Source: Propionibacteriales bacterium (GTDB lineage: Bacteria; Actinomycetota; Actinomycetes; Propionibacteriales; Nocardioidaceae). From it: DNA of 64,000 nt. Positions 62,507 to 64,000 of this stretch are shown piece by piece. The notes under the pieces were generated by a model. That model was not told where the DNA came from. It ran no database searches and was given only the letters and a program-made list of their open reading frames with translations. Numbering within the stretch: the stretch's first letter is position 1; every line of letters starts with the position of its first letter. Location of the stretch: contig JAPLCC010000015.1 in NCBI GenBank assembly GCA_026392415.1, positions 1 through 64,000 of the forward strand, read 5' to 3'. Position numbers and translations under genes: made by a program.

Positions 62507-63538
62507 TCAGCCGACGGACTTGCCGGCCGACCGGAGGTTCTCGGCTGCCTCGACGACCCGGGCAGCCATGCCGGCCTCGGCCGCCTTGCCCCAGGCACGC
62601 GGGTCATAGGCCTTCTTGTCACCGACCTCGCCGTCGACCTTCAGGACGCCGTCGAAGTTGCGGAACATGTGCTCGGCCGCCGGGCGGGTGAAGGCGTACT
62701 GGGTGTCGGTGTCGACGTTCATCTTCACCACACCGAAGTCGACCGCCGCGGCGATCTCCTCGGCCGACGAGCCGGAGCCGCCGTGGAAGACGAGGTCGAA
62801 CGGCTTCGAGCCGGCCGGGAGGCCGAGCTCGGCGACGACCGCCGCCTGCGCGTCGCGCAGGATCTCCGGACGCAGCTGCACGCCGCCGGGCTTGTAGACA
62901 CCGTGCACGTTGCCGAAGGTGAGCGCCGTCATGTAGCGCCCCTTCTCGCCAATCCCGAGCGCGGCAACGGTCTGCAGCGCGTCGGCCGGGGTCGTGTAGA
63001 GCTTTTCGTCGATCGCACCGACGACGCCGTCCTCCTCGCCACCGACGACGCCGACCTCGATCTCGAGGATGATCTTCGCGGCGACGGACAGCGCCAACAG
63101 CTCCTCGGCGATGATCAGGTTCTCCTCCATCGGAACCGCCGATCCATCCCACATGTGCGACTGGAACAGCGGGGCCTCGCCGCGGGCGACCCGCTCGGCC
63201 GACAGCGCGAGAAGCGGGCGCACGAAGCCGTCCAGCTTGTCCTTGGGGCAGTGGTCGGTGTGCAGCGCGATGTTGACCGGGTAGTTCTTCGCGACCTCGG
63301 CGGCGTAGGCCGCGAAGGCGACGGAGCCCGCCACCATGTTCTTGACCGACGGGCCGGACAGGTACTCGGCACCTCCGGTCGAGACCTGGATGATGCCGTC
63401 CGACCCCGCGTCGGCGAAGCCCTTGAGGGCCGCGTTGAGGGTCTGGGAGGACGAGACGTTGATGGCCGGGAAGGCGAAGGCGTTGGCCTTCGCAGAGTCG
63501 AGCATCTCGGCGTACTTCTCGGGAGTTGCGATGGGCAT
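62507..63538 (-). CDS. fba: Fructose-bisphosphate aldolase, class II
   Basis: 343 residues. Zinc-binding ALHTDHCPKDKLD near residue 95, EIEVGVVGGEEDGV near 160, HGVYKPG near 210, and phosphate-binding GGSGSSAEEI near 250. Cytoplasmic glycolysis/gluconeogenesis enzyme. ATG with GGAG about nine bases upstream. ilvA follows immediately. Confidence 0.97.
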   Translation of the reverse strand: MPIATPEKYAEMLDSAKANAFAFPAINVSSSQTLNAALKGFADAGSDGIIQVSTGGAEYLSGPSVKNMVAGSVAFAAYAAEVAKNYPVNIALHTDHCPKDKLDGFVRPLLALSAERVARGEAPLFQSHMWDGSAVPMEENLIIAEELLALSVAAKIILEIEVGVVGGEEDGVVGAIDEKLYTTPADALQTVAALGIGEKGRYMTALTFGNVHGVYKPGGVQLRPEILRDAQAAVVAELGLPAGSKPFDLVFHGGSGSSAEEIAAAVDFGVVKMNVDTDTQYAFTRPAAEHMFRNFDGVLKVDGEVGDKKAYDPRAWGKAAEAGMAARVVEAAENLRSAGKSVG

Positions 63539-63676
63539 GCTGGCTGGCTCCTGCGCGCGGTCCGGTGATGAAGTGCTGATCGTCACTTATTGCCCATCAA
63601 CCTACCGTGGCAACCGATCGGCGGTGAGGCGCGTATCCCTCGATGAGCGACCACCCCGAACCCACCGGAGGCATCC

Positions 63677-64000
63677 ATGCAGGACGTGATCGACCAGCTC
63701 GCGAAAGAACTGGCACGCGCGCCGCAGCCAGGCTTCGACATCGCGAGCACCGTGGCCTCCGGCCGCACAGCCGTACGCCGCCGCCGGATCGCCGCAGGTG
63801 GGGCGATCCTGGCCACGGCGCTGGTCCTCGGGGGCACCGCCTGGCTGGTCGCTCCGGGCGACGACGGCAGGAGCAGCAACGTGGCCGGCCAGCCGACGCC
63901 CACGCCCACGGCCGCTCCCGCGAGCGAGGAGAACGCGGGCCCGCTGGTCGAACAGGCGGGCGGCCGAACGGTGATCAACCCCGACGCCGAGGTGCTGGAG
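63677..64000 (+). CDS. Start of a single-pass membrane protein, 3' end outside window
   Basis: 108 codons visible. A cytoplasmic N terminus (MQDVIDQLAKELARAPQPG) with basic residues before one hydrophobic helix (ILATALVLGGTAWLVAP, residues ~43-60), then a Pro/Thr/Ala-rich linker. GGAGG lies six bases before the ATG. Layout resembles membrane-anchored regulators such as anti-sigma factors, but no motif is seen. Function not known. Confidence 0.72.
   Translation, partial: MQDVIDQLAKELARAPQPGFDIASTVASGRTAVRRRRIAAGGAILATALVLGGTAWLVAPGDDGRSSNVAGQPTPTPTAAPASEENAGPLVEQAGGRTVINPDAEVLE

Noticed and set aside
1..64000. CRISPR arrays, phage or insertion-sequence genes
   Set aside because: No spaced direct repeats with unique spacers, no cas, integrase or transposase motifs were seen; tRNA genes show no adjoining integrase or attachment repeats.

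Overview
The window is high-GC, tightly packed chromosomal DNA from an actinobacterium. The gene families point to Nocardioidaceae, most likely Nocardioides or a close relative. Supporting features are a class I lysyl-tRNA synthetase, DUF3073 and DUF3151 proteins, a NUDIX plus histidine-phosphatase MutT1-like protein, a PurS/PurQ/small-PurL system, an AccD3-like fused carboxyltransferase, PhoP-type PHO boxes with 11-nt repeats, and many GTG starts without a Shine-Dalgarno sequence. This placement is inference from gene content. About 65 protein genes and four tRNAs (Lys-TTT, Asp-GTC, Glu-TTC, Phe-GAA) are supported, and no gap without a gene exceeds 300 bp.

Layout. 0-1.9 kb: the end of a repeat-rich membrane protein and an overlapping paralogue; a third paralogue lies at 17.8 kb. 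1.9-12.7 kb: a phosphate region with an esterase, ppk behind a PHO box, DUF47-pit, and the pstS-C-A-B operon behind a second PHO box. That operon ends in an unusual winged-helix regulator and is followed by mutT1. 12.8-24 kb: an exported protein, a cold-shock protein, a racemase plus DUF1611 pair likely acting on D-amino acids, tRNA-Lys overlapping zur, a thioesterase behind a KstR-like operator, type II NADH dehydrogenase, an RsbW-like kinase behind a stress-sigma-type promoter, paired fluoride channels and a small zincin. 24-27.5 kb: three tRNAs and a three-gene exported/membrane cluster of unknown role.

27.6-51.1 kb: dominated by purine biosynthesis on the minus strand (purM, purF, purL, purQ, purS, purC, purB, purD, purA). 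Interspersed are DUF3073, an M20 peptidase, lipoproteins, a DUF1906 secreted protein, an acyl-CoA ligase, a sulfotransferase, two beta-propeller proteins, a MhuD-like haem oxygenase, a SRPBCC protein and two acetyltransferases. 51.3-64 kb: a ketosteroid-isomerase-like gene with a second KstR-like operator, a second exported-protein cluster, AccD3-like carboxyltransferase, a lipid-kinase-like protein, lysS, an AbiEi-like gene bounded by structured inverted repeats, DUF3151, a frameshifted MFS exporter, ilvA, fba and the start of a membrane protein. The purA/DUF3151/fba and purM/DUF3073 neighbourhoods resemble mycobacterial order.

The most striking non-coding signals are: (i) two 84-nt inverted repeats around the AbiEi-like gene, whose hairpin stems differ in sequence but keep pairing; (ii) a REP-like palindrome that forms an in-frame insertion inside purC and recurs between two convergent genes at 61.2 kb; (iii) a recurring TANNNT hexamer 6-8 nt before starts that lack a Shine-Dalgarno, indicating leaderless transcripts; and (iv) a probable CTG start for the gene overlapping the purB stop.
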